The position numbers were made by a program, and so were the translations under genes. A DNA stretch of 64,000 nucleotides. Origin: Sabellastarte sp. h YS-2021 (Eukaryota > Annelida > Polychaeta > Sabellida > Sabellidae). Below the pieces are notes generated by a model, which saw nothing but the letters and a program-made list of their open reading frames with translations, did no database searches and was not told the DNA's origin. This document shows, piece by piece, positions 11,990-21,600 of this stretch. The stretch spans positions 7,068,001 to 7,132,000 of the forward strand of contig OZ024935.1 of the NCBI GenBank assembly GCA_964017235.1. Reading direction: 5' to 3'. Every line of letters begins with the position of its first letter. Position 1 is the first letter of the stretch.

Positions 11990-12979
11990 GGATCAACCAG
12001 ATCAGTTTATGAGGCAAAGTGGACCATTGTTACAAGTGGTGCGTCACTAATCAGGTGGACCTCAGGGTACCCCTGTAAAGTCAGTTGCTGACTTCCTTAT
12101 GTACCTTATGAGGACAGGAAGCTACAGCCCAGCACCATTGATGGTTACAGTTCAGTCATTGCTGATAAACTGGGAAATTCACCCTTCAACATCAGCAAGG
12201 ACAAAAATCTTGCTCGTCTCCTGGATAGTTTCCACAGAGACAGACCCAAAGGCAGGAGGGGCATACCCTCCTGGAACCTCTCACTGGTCTTGCACCAACT
12301 GAATAAGGCTCCGTTTGAACCAATCAAGGAGGCCTCCTTGAAGCATTTGACCTTCAAGACGGTATTCTTCTTGGCCCTTGGTCGGGCAAACGCAGAAGTG
12401 AGATTCATGCTTGGCAAAACAAAAATATTAGACACCAATCCGATTGGTCAACTGTGTCCCCATATCCATTACCCAGCTTTCTATCCAAGAATCAGCTGGT
12501 CAAGAGGGTCCAGACAGTGTGGCCCCAGTGGTTGTAACAGCCCTGGCCCCCTTCTTTGGATAGATCCCTCATGTCTGACTGGTCCCTTTTTCCGGTTAGA
12601 GCATTGCACTACTATTTGGACAGGACCTCAAGTAGAAGAAGGAGGTGGTTGTTTTGTCTCCTTTAAGAAAGGTTCCGACAAAGACATCCGCCTCTATCTC
12701 CTCTTAGATCAAGCAGGCTGTGATCCTATGTTATGAGCTCTCTGACCAGGAGGCCCACTCTTTACATCAGGTTAAAACCCATGATGTCAGGGCCTTTGCT
12801 GCTGCTAAGGTCTTCCAGTTGGGAGTCTCCTTAGATCCAATCTTGTCAGCCTGCCACTGAAGTCACATAATACCCTCACACAGTTCTATCTGAGGGGCGT
12901 GGCTTGGGCTGACTCGGAGCTTTACCAATTGGACTTGGTATGGGCTGTTCAGCAGATCCACAGGTGGCCCTTAGATTGA
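11990..12979 (+). pseudogene. DIRS tyrosine recombinase, broken
   Basis: The N-terminal part reads VYEAKWTIVTSGAS and TIDGYSSVIADKLGNSPF, then LDSFHRDRPKGRRGIPSWNL and FEPIKEASLKHLTFKTVFFL. Frameshifts then interrupt it: the region of the first catalytic Arg is scrambled near 12390. The C-terminal part in another frame retains KTHDVRAFAAAKVFQLGVS (the HxxR box, about 12775-12830) and FYLRGVAWADSEL, with the likely nucleophile Tyr at about 12888. The enzyme would integrate circular DIRS DNA by site-specific strand exchange. It has at least two frame changes and a stop, so it is non-functional. It occupies the expected position between RNase H and the ICR. Confidence 0.8.
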
Positions 12980-13330
12980 GGAGATTGTATATATGTACAT
13001 AGTATAAACAGTTTCTACATGTACATAGTAAAAAATAATGTGATGTGCTTCCTTTGGGAGGTTTATTGACATTCTGGGACTGAACTCATCCCTCTCTTCC
13101 CCCTACCTCAGAGCAGGTCTGTTAAAAAGTGGGGGGGTGACGTCGGTATAGCCCCGGGTAACCGGCTGCTGGCAACCGACCATGACCTTACAGGGTTTCC
13201 TGACCTTAAGGTCAACCCAGGCCTGGGCCTATTGGTCTCCAGACAAAGTCAGCCCCGTAGGTTAATATTTGCTATTGTGAGTTCTCATATGTCCCTAGTA
13301 ACTTACCCGGCGACCAAGCGGTAGTTATTC

Positions 13331-13427
13331 AGCAAATTGTCCATTGGATAGCATGTATTAACGCAATAAAATTGCAAATTTAATAAGTAAATTAAATTTT
13401 TATAAGTTAATACCCTATCCAATGGAC
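13331..13427. repeat. Internal complementary region (ICR) of the DIRS element
   Basis: The first half, agcaaattgtccattggata through acgcaataaaa, is the reverse complement of the left end at 7529-7572. The second half, from ttgcaaatttaataag to ccctatccaatgg, is the reverse complement of 13646-13704. The two halves meet at aaaattgcaaa near 13370, so the ICR stores both extreme ends joined. This fixes the element termini to within a few bases. Confidence 0.9.
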
Positions 13428-13486
13428 ACACAAGACCCTCCCACCTACCCCGCTATCAGCTTACTAGGGGTCTAAGAGGTCTAGAC

Positions 13487-13660
13487 AACGAAAAAGATGC
13501 TATGACGTCAGGTTGTCTAGACAGGAAGGAAGTACGAGGCGCCATCTGGGGAGTGCACAGTACTACGGACCGGCCAGTTGGTGGAAACACAGGACATCTT
13601 TTTCTGACGTTTGGCGGGCCGGTCTGCGCCGACCGGTTTAGCAAATTGTCCATTGGATAG
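13487..13660 (-). repeat. Right inverted terminal repeat of the DIRS element
   Basis: Reverse complement of the left repeat, from aacgaaaaagatgctatgac to ccattggatag. Beyond it, 13661-13704 is the right outer extension, whose complement is kept in the internal complementary region. Confidence 0.9.
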
Positions 13661-13704
13661 GGTATTAACTTATAAAAATTTAATTTACTTATTAAATTTG
13701 CAAA

Positions 13705-14509
13705 TTTGTGGAAATAAAATAAGTTTTGAGTATAAAAGCCGACAAGACTTAAGCCCTTTAATGAATCCCATCTTAGTCTGTGAACAAATGTATGCAACTT
13801 ATGACATTCAATGCCTGATTTGCGACAGCAATTTTTTTTCACCTTCTAATTTACCTTTGATTATTTTACAATGAATAGCAATATTAGTAAGCCTGAGTGT
13901 TTCTAATGAGCTATGAGTTGTAAAACCCTGCATAACCCCACATTGAGGAGTGTGTTATTCTGATTCTAACTTGACAATTCAAATTTTTCACATTTATTCC
14001 TTGTCTTCTTACTGTTTTTGATGAAGATTTGTGGTGCATATTCTTCGTAATGTGACTTTTAAAAAGTGAAGTGGGAATATGGCGTGCCTATGTAAAACCT
14101 GTCCATGAGGTTATGCATGATTTTACCATAGCTCTCAACCAATCAGAATTGTGGACACAAGAGTGTCATGTTAGAATTGTTTTCATTCTGGGAGGGGAGA
14201 AATCAGAAGACAAGTAAAATTGCAGTGTGGTTTGTAGAAAATTAGATGAATGTTGACAAAAAATTGTGTACATAGACTTAGGAATCAACATCCCAATGTA
14301 AAATTAAACATTTTCTAATATATTCCAATCTCATTTTTTTCCAACTGTTGTGTATTAATAAATTTAATACAGTTTTTATACTATCCAGAAGAAAAAAATT
14401 GCAGTCGCAAATCAGACGTTGTATGATGTAAGTCACATTCATTTGTCCATAATTTTTTCATAAGCAATATTTTATTAAAGCAATTAGGCAAAATCCCAAA
14501 ACAGATTAT
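13705..14509. other. AT-rich intron sequence, nothing assigned
   Basis: No repeat period, splice-framed motif or ORF of interest was seen. It lies between the DIRS right end and the dispersed repeat copy. The ORF at 13611-13874 overlaps the DIRS terminal repeat and is a by-product. Confidence 0.4.
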
Positions 14510-15915
14510 ATTAAGCCTTCTTTATATAAAGATGATTTATATTTATGTAATATAAATATTTATAGAAAATTCTCGGCCAACTATTGACAAAAATGATTTT
14601 GTGATTTCCAACTTCACCCTAAACTAAACTTATTTAGTGAATCTAACAATGCTATGAGTGATCATTCTAGAAGTTAAAACCCCTGTTTTGTTTTGTTAAA
14701 CATGATTTTTGAAATTTTGTACATTTGATTTCATACACCAAATATTCCAAGAATATTTCTTCTCAAAAATGGATTGTAATGTCTAATTCATAAACACAAA
14801 ACTGTGCCTTTTCTTGCTTAATAGTCACCCTTTGTGGACAGAAAGTGTTCATATAAACATCAATAGGGTTTTTAGTTAAACAAGTAGTAATCCCATTTCA
14901 TTTTGTTATCGCTCAAATCATGAAATCTGCAATCTTCAAGAACCTGTCATTGAACAGATAACCTAGTATTGTTTTAAGCTTTCTAATGACCAATACTTTG
15001 TCAAACAATAAACATGTTATATTAATAATAATAATAATAGTAGGATTTATATAGCGCAAAATTGATACAAATCCTCTAATGCGCTCCCGACCTTAACAGT
15101 TTGTGTTCAATTACAGTAGAAGTGAAACACTCTCCCTCTCTTAATAAAAACATCCGGTATTGCACGTGTTATTCATTTTAGTGCAATAGCCCCATAATAT
15201 ATCAAAACAATTTGGTGAAATTTTTTAAATCTACTATTACAGTTTCATTGTTAATCTCCAATCCATGAAATCCAGTGAATTGACAAGAAATTTTATAAAA
15301 AAAGTGTGATAATTTTGAAACTAATATCAGTTCCTCATGTCCTCTGTCTTATAAATAACACTCAAAATGTCAACGTGTTTGGTTACTCAAAATATCATTG
15401 TTTTCCCTCATTTATTATGTTCTTCTATTTCACAGATATGATTGGACAACATTGCTTCTTGTCAATTTTTCATGCTATCACATGCAATGTTAATTTTGAG
15501 TCTAGCCTGTGAGATTGAGCAGGAGGAATTGTAGCCTGTGCATAAAACATTTGACCTTGGCTGTGCTAGAATGTTTAGTTCTAACACATTCAGACATATT
15601 TATGCTGTCAATGACATATAGATTGCTGCATGTGATTATTATATAATTAAATGTACTTTTACATAATTGTGCTGTAGTCATAGACAGCTATACTTAAATT
15701 AATAAGTAGATCAATTAATAAATATTTACAGCTACGTTATTTTTAGAATACAAATTGATGCTGTTATATTGCTATACAGTTGCATTGTTTTCATACTTTC
15801 TCTACACAATTGCACTCATACTACTGCACTATTTGTAACACCATTAACACTATTATTGTATTTTAGTCCTTCTCTTTTCTAAATATATCCCCATGTTTAC
15901 TTATGATAAATATAA
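14510..15915 (+). repeat. Dispersed repeat X, copy 1
   Basis: The sequence from gatttatatttatgtaatat to cttatgataaatat aligns with 32513-33391 plus 36651-36935. Shared lines include ggccaacta, aaaatgattttgtga, cagttcctcatgtc and aattgtgctgtagtcat. Copy 1 carries a LINE-tail insertion (15014-15200) that copy 2 lacks, while copy 2 carries the 3.26-kb insertion that copy 1 lacks. A more diverged third copy lies at 59600-59800. Its nature is unknown; no protein motif was seen. ORF 15306-15512 is not supported. Confidence 0.75.
15014..15200 (-). mobile_element. L2-type LINE 3' tail or LINE-tailed SINE
   Basis: A (TAA)n run is followed by tttatatagcgcaaaattga and tctaatgcgctcc. This is the reverse complement of the 3' tail of the L2 copy at 17223-17264 (agcgcattagagga ... 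ttgcgctatataaa). It is absent from the matching place in repeat X copy 2 (about 32965), so it is a real insertion. No tRNA-like head was seen, so I cannot tell a truncated LINE from a SINE. Confidence 0.7.
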
Positions 15916-16011
15916 TATGGTTTCCAGACATTTTAGGCAACAGTTCTTATCCTATCTTTACCAAATTTGGCATGCAGGTTTATTGGGTTAATAGCTTGTA
16001 TGGGATTGCTT

Positions 16012-17290
16012 TTTGGTGGCTGTTGCACTCACACTGCTAGACCTCTCAGCGGCATTCGACACTATCGACCATGACATTCTTTTTAATTCCCTAAGAGATT
16101 GGTTTGGGGTTGATGGCACTGTGTTGAGGTGGATCAGATCCTATCTCTCAAACCGGAAACAGAAGGTTAAATTAGGAAATAGCTTTTCAGATGTGTTCTC
16201 ACTTCCGTATGGTGTGCCTCAGGGTTCTGTCCTGGGCCCCCTCCTTTTTACCCTTTACACAACCCCTCTCAGTAATATCATTTCCAATTTCAATGTCACC
16301 CACCATCTATATGCTGATGACACCCAAATATATCTAGCATTGGACAATAGGAATTTTGATTCCAGTTTCGCTGAGCTTACAGAGTGTCTCACATGTATCC
16401 AAAACTGGATGGCTGGCGTGAAATTGAAACTCAATCCCGAGAAAACTGAATTTATTATAATAGGTGATAGACAAGCCAGAGAGTCCCTCATAAATAAATT
16501 CCCTACTCAACTTCTCGGAAATTCTATTTCCCCTACTGATACAGTCAAGAACCTGGGTGTAATTTTTGACTCTGGAAACACCTTTTCCAACCACATAACT
16601 AATATGTGTCGAGCCTGCTACTACCACCTTAAGGACCTAAGACGTATCCGTAAATTCCTCAGTGTGGAAACTGCAGCCTTGCTTGCAAACTCAATGATCA
16701 GTAGTCGACTTGACTACTGCAATTCCCTACTTTATGGCATCAGTAAGTACAATGTTGCTAAACTCCAAAAGATACAAAATGCCCTTTGTAGAATTGTTTT
16801 TAGACTTGATAGAACTAGCCATGTCACTCCTTTTCTTCAAAAACTACACTGGCTTCCTATCACTTACCGTATATTGTTTAAGTACAATCTAATTACTTTC
16901 AAGGCTATAAATTTCTCTCAACCCATATACCTATCATCCTTGATCAAAACCAGTTGTCTAACACGTGGAAATCGTCTTTCTCTTTCCTCAGCCTCTCACA
17001 AAAAGGCCATCGGTAGGAGAGGTTTTGTAGTGGCTTCCCCCATAGAATGGAACAGACTCCCACAATCAGTACGATCACAACAAACAATAACAGGTTTCCG
17101 TAGCCAGCTAAAGACCTACTTGTTTAGACTAGCATATCCTCCACCATAGTACATCTCCCTGGCGGGCGCCAACCTTGGATCATGACCTCGAACGTCCCTC
17201 GACTTTCCCTTTTTGATTTCAAGCGCATTAGAGGATGTTGCATCAATTTTGCGCTATATAAATGCTTCTATTCTATTCTATTCTATTCTA
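16012..17290 (+). mobile_element. 5'-truncated L2/CR1-group LINE
   Basis: This insertion of about 1.28 kb has a reverse-transcriptase 3' half, a short 3' UTR and a (TTCTA)n tail (about 17264-17291), with no 5' part. The target was a satellite unit; left flank ggattgctttttgg and right flank gatagctctatagc rejoin cleanly, so any target duplication is very short. 5' truncation and a short tandem tail are usual for LINE copies made by target-primed reverse transcription. Confidence 0.85.
16013..17149 (+). CDS. L2/CR1-group non-LTR reverse transcriptase, C-terminal half
   Basis: The frame is open for 378 codons to the stop at 17147-17149. It begins at the truncation point, so there is no genuine start codon. 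Motifs in order: LLDLSAAFDTIDHDIL (about residues 8-23, first catalytic Asp), GVPQGSVLGPLLFTLY (about 69-84), HLYADDTQIYLAL (about 97-109, catalytic YADD), a thumb region rich in LRRIRKF and SRLDYCNSLLYG, and the typical C-terminal SHKKAIGRRGFVVASP ... FRSQLKTYLFRLAY. These are hallmarks of L2 and related CR1-type elements, which copy their RNA at a nicked target. The endonuclease and N-terminal RT part are missing, so the copy cannot move by itself. The intact frame points to a fairly young insertion. Minus-strand ORFs here are by-products. Confidence 0.9.
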   Translation: MVAVALTLLDLSAAFDTIDHDILFNSLRDWFGVDGTVLRWIRSYLSNRKQKVKLGNSFSDVFSLPYGVPQGSVLGPLLFTLYTTPLSNIISNFNVTHHLYADDTQIYLALDNRNFDSSFAELTECLTCIQNWMAGVKLKLNPEKTEFIIIGDRQARESLINKFPTQLLGNSISPTDTVKNLGVIFDSGNTFSNHITNMCRACYYHLKDLRRIRKFLSVETAALLANSMISSRLDYCNSLLYGISKYNVAKLQKIQNALCRIVFRLDRTSHVTPFLQKLHWLPITYRILFKYNLITFKAINFSQPIYLSSLIKTSCLTRGNRLSLSSASHKKAIGRRGFVVASPIEWNRLPQSVRSQQTITGFRSQLKTYLFRLAYPPP

Positions 17291-17867
17291 TGATAGCTCT
17301 ATAGCTAACTGAGTAATAGCTACTTTGCTACTTTTGAGTATCTCTTTGGTTTCCAGACATTTTAAGGAATGCTATTAAGCCTAGCTTTCTGAAATTTGGT
17401 ATGGAGGTTCATTGGGTTAATAGCTTGTATGGGATTGCTTTTGGGGATAATTGCTTCATAGATGAGTGAGTAATTAAGCGTCCCGCAAGGGACGCTTGTT
17501 TGGGTATGGGAGAGCTGCAGCCTCCGCCGGCTCCGCATTTTGTTTTCCTTATAACTCTGTAACCGTTAGGCGGATTCTTTTCAAATTTGGCAGGTTTAGG
17601 CAGTAGCCTTGGGGAATTTTTTTGAATATGCTGCAGTGACATTTCAACCAATCAGAGAGGTCACATGACCAAAAATGTCTTTTTTCGATGGGGAAGCTTG
17701 TCCGGATGATAACTTGAAAGGAATTTTATCAATTCACCTGAAACTTGGCAAATACATTCATTCTATTAAAATCTGGAAATCATTAGATTTTGGCATTGAT
17801 TGGTCAAGAAATGGCCGAGTAATTAATGATTAATTAATCATTACGAATATTCCAAATAAGGAAAACA

Positions 17868-18640
17868 CAAAAATGCTTATATCTCGAAAACCGTGCTAGA
17901 TAGAGCGATTTCGACGAAATTTTTGACCCGCAGGGTATATCTGCAGAGTAGCCATGCCAATTTTCAAAAAAATTTTGTCTCGCCAAAAATGGCGGCCATT
18001 TTGAATTTTTGAATTTTTCGCAAAAATTGCAAAACATAAAAATGCTTATATCTCAAAAACCGTGCTAGATAGAGCGATTTCGACGAAATTTTTGACCCAC
18101 TGGGTATATCTGCAGAGTAGCCATGCCAATTTTCAAAAAAATTTTGTCTCGCCAAAAATGGCGGCCATTTTGAATTTTTGAATTTTTCGCAAAAATTGCA
18201 AAACATAAAAATGCTTATATCTCAAAAACCCTGCTAGATAGAGCGATTTCGACGAAATTTTTGACCCACAGGGTATCTCTGCAGAGTAGCCATGCCAATT
18301 TTCAAACAAAAAATTTCTCGCAAAAAATGGCGGCCATTTTGAATTTTCGAATTTTTCGCAAAATTGCAAAACACAAAAATGCTTATATCTCGAAAACCGT
18401 GCTAGATAGAGCGATTTCGACGAAATTTTTGACCCACAGGGTATCTCTGCAGAGTAGCCATGCCAATTTTCAAAAAAATTTTATTTTGCCAAAAATGGCG
18501 GCCATTTTGAATTTTCGAATTTTTCCGCAAAAATTGCAAAACACAAAAATGCTAATATTTCGAAAACCGTGCTAGCCTACATAGAGCGATTTCGACGAAA
18601 TTTTTTATCTTCAGGGTATCTCTGCAGAGCAGCTATCCCA
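17868..18640 (+). repeat. 169-bp tandem array with AAAATGGCGGCCATTTT core
   Basis: About 4.5 units share tatatctcgaaaaccgtgct, tagagcgatttcgacgaaat and aaaatggcggccatttt. The spacing of the minus-strand frames (17834, 17964, 18133) reflects the unit and its length variants. It grades into the 133-bp array at about 18640. Related partial units lie at 30175-30425, on the other side of the 133-bp array. Confidence 0.85.
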
Positions 18641-18642
18641 AA

Positions 18643-21600
18643 GAGCTTTCACTTGGTGAAGTTTCAGACCCATAGCTAATTGCTCACCTACTCAAAAAGA
18701 GTAAATGCGAATTACCTCTAAAAGTATTGCAGAGGGCCAATTTTTCTCAAATAACTCATTCACCTACTTTTGGAAGAGCTTTCACTTGGTGAAGTTTCAG
18801 ACCCGTAGCTAATTACTCACCTACTCAAAATGAGTAAATGCTAATTATCTCAAAAACTATTGCGGATACCCAATTTTTATCAAATAACTCATTCATGTAC
18901 TTTTGGGAGAGCTTTCACATGGTGAAGTTTCAGACCCGTAGATGATTACTCACCTACTCAAAATGAGTAAATGCGAATTATCTCTTAAAAGTATTGCAGA
19001 TAGCCAATTTTTCTCAAATAACTCATTCACCTACTTTTGGAAGAGCTTTCACATGGTGAAGTTTCAGACCCATAGCCAATTACTCACCTACTCAAAATGA
19101 GTAAATGCGAATTATCTCTAAAAGTATTGCAGATAGCCAATTTTTCTCAAATAACTCATTCATCTACTTTTGGGAGAGCTTTCACATGGTGAAGTTTCAG
19201 ACCCATAGCTAATTACTCACCTACTCAAAATGAGTAAATGCGAATTATCTCTAAAAGTATTGCAGATAGCCAATTTTTCTCAAATTAATCATTCACCTAC
19301 TTTTGGGAGAGCTTTCACTTGGTGAAGTTTCAGACCCATAGCTAATTACTCACCTAATCAAAATGAGTAAATGCGAATTATCTCTAAAAGTATTGCAGAT
19401 AGCCAATTTTTCTTAAATAACTCATTCACCTACTTTTGGGAGAGCTTTCACTTGGGGAAGTTTCAGACCCATAGCTAATTACTCACCTACTCAAAATGAG
19501 TAAATGCGAATTATCTCTAAAAGTATTGCAGATAGCCAATTTTTCTCAAATAACTCATTCACCTACTTTTGGGAGAGCTTTCACATGGTGAAGTTTCAGA
19601 CCCATAGCTAATTATTTACCTACTCAAAATGAGTAAATGCTAATTATCTGTAAAAGTATTGCGGATACCCAATTTTTGTCAAATAACTCATTCATCTACT
19701 TGTGGGAGAGCTTTCACATGGTGAAGTTTCAGACCCATAGCTAATTACTCACCTACTCAAAATGAGTAAATGCGAATTATCTGTAAAAGTATTGCAGATA
19801 GCCAATTTTTCTCAAATAACTCATTCACCTACTTTTGGGAGAGCTTTCACTTGGTGAAGTTTCAGACCCATAGCTAATTACTCACCTACTCAAAATGAGT
19901 AAATGCGAATTATCTCTAAAAGTATTGCAGATAGCCAATTTTTCTCAAATAACTCATTCACCTACTTTTGGGAGAGCTTTCACTCTGTGAAGTTTCAGAC
20001 CCATAGCTAATTACTCACCTACTCAAAATGAGTAAATGCGAATTATCTCTAAAAGTATTGCAGATAGCCAATTTTTCTCAAATAACTCATTCACCTACTT
20101 TTGGCAGAGCTTTCACTTGGTGAAGTTTCAGACCCATAGCTAATTACTCACCTACTGAAAATGAGTAAATGTGAATTATCTCTAAAAGTATTGCAGATAG
20201 CCAATTTTTCTCAAATAACTCATTCACCTACTTTTGGGAGAGCTTTCACTTGGTGAAGTTTCAGACCCATAGATAATTACTCACCTACTCAAAATGAGTA
20301 AATGCGAAGTATCTCTAAAGTATTGCAGATAGCCAATTTTTCTCAAATAACTCATTCACCTACTTTTGGGAGAGTTTTCACTCTGTGAAGTTTCAGACCC
20401 ATAGCTAATTACTCACCTACTCAAAATGAGTAAATGTGAATTATCTCTAAAAGTATTGCAGATACCCAATTTTTCTCAAATTGATCATTCACCTACTTTT
20501 GGGAGAGCTTTCACTTGGTGAAGTTTCAGACCCATAGCTAATTACTCACCTACTCAAAATGAGTAAATGCGAATTATCTCTAAAAGTATTGCAGATAGCC
20601 AATTTTTCTTAAATAACTCATTCACCTACTTTTGGGAGAGCTTTCACTTGGGGAAGTTTCAGACCCATAGCTAATTACTCACCTACTCAAAATGAGTAAA
20701 TGCGAATTATCTCTAAAAGTATTGCAGATAGCCAATTTTTCTCAAATAACTCATTCACCTACTTTTGGAAGAGCTTTCACATGGTGAAGTTTCAGACCCA
20801 TAGCTAATTATTTACCTACTCAAAATGAGTAAATGCTAATTATCTGTAAAAGTATTGCGGATACCCAATTTTTGTCAAATAACTCATTCATCTACTTGTG
20901 GGAGAGCTTTCACATGGTGAAGTTTCAGACCCATAGCTAATTACTCACCTACTCAAAATGAGTAAATGCGAATTATCTGTAAAAGTATTGCAGATAGCCA
21001 ATTTTTCTCAAATAACTCATTCACCTACTTTTGGGAGAGCTTTCACTTGGTGAAGTTTCAGACCCATAGCTAATTACTCACCTACTCAAAATGAGTAAAT
21101 GCGAATTATCTCTAAAAGTATTGCAGATAGCCAATTTTTCTCAAATAACTCATTCACCTACTTTTGGGAGAGCTTTCACTCTGTGAAGTTTCAGACCCAT
21201 AGCTAATTACTCACCTACTCAAAATGAGTAAATGCGAATTATCTCTAAAAGTATTGCAGATAGCCAATTTTTCTCAAATAACTCATTCACCTACTTTTGG
21301 CAGAGCTTTCACTTGGTGAAGTTTCAGACCCATAGCTAATTACTCACCTACTGAAAATGAGTAAATATGAATTATCTCTAAAAGTATTGCAGATAGCCAA
21401 TTTTTCTCAAATAACTCATTCACCTACTTTTGGGAGAGCTTTCACTTGGTGAAGTTTCAGACCCATAGCTAATTACTCACCTACTCAAAATGAGTAAATG
21501 CGAAGTATCTCTAAAGTATTGCAGATAGCCAATTTTTCTCAAATAACTCATTCACCTACTTTTGGGAGAGTTTTCACTCTGTGAAGTTTCAGACCCATAG

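Larger units (their letters stand above)
7529..13704 (+). mobile_element. DIRS-type tyrosine-recombinase retrotransposon, decayed
   Basis: The element has inverted terminal repeats of about 174 bp (7551-7724 and 13487-13660). It also has an internal complementary region at 13331-13427 whose first part is complementary to the outermost left end (7529-7572) and whose second part is complementary to the outermost right end (13646-13704). That structure is specific to DIRS elements and lets the circular intermediate recover its ends. Inside are a DIRS-like RNase H and a tyrosine recombinase, both with stops or frameshifts. A recognisable gag and the main reverse-transcriptase domain were not found; 9300-10900 holds short repeats instead. 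No flanking target duplication is expected for this class. Length is about 6.2 kb, including a 962-bp later insertion. Confidence 0.9.
15915..17473 (+). repeat. About 160-bp tandem units flanking the L2 insertion
   Basis: Two units share tttccagacattttaaggaa, ttgggttaatagcttgtatg and ggattgctttt, at 15925-16011 and 17351-17445. The first is split by the L2 element: joining 16012 to about 17290 gives a continuous unit leading into tagctaactgagtaatagc. The unit resembles the 155-bp family at gagtaatagctactttt. The array is itself cut at 17474 by element D. Confidence 0.7.

Noticed and set aside
11378-12050. ORFs 11378-11902 and 11709-12050 (plus) and 11697-12017 (minus)
   Set aside because: They overlap the DIRS RNase H to recombinase region in other frames. 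The DIRS protein motifs are in different frames, so these are shadows.
17834-18575. ORFs of 67-104 codons on both strands
   Set aside because: They follow the 169-bp repeat units and are open on both strands.
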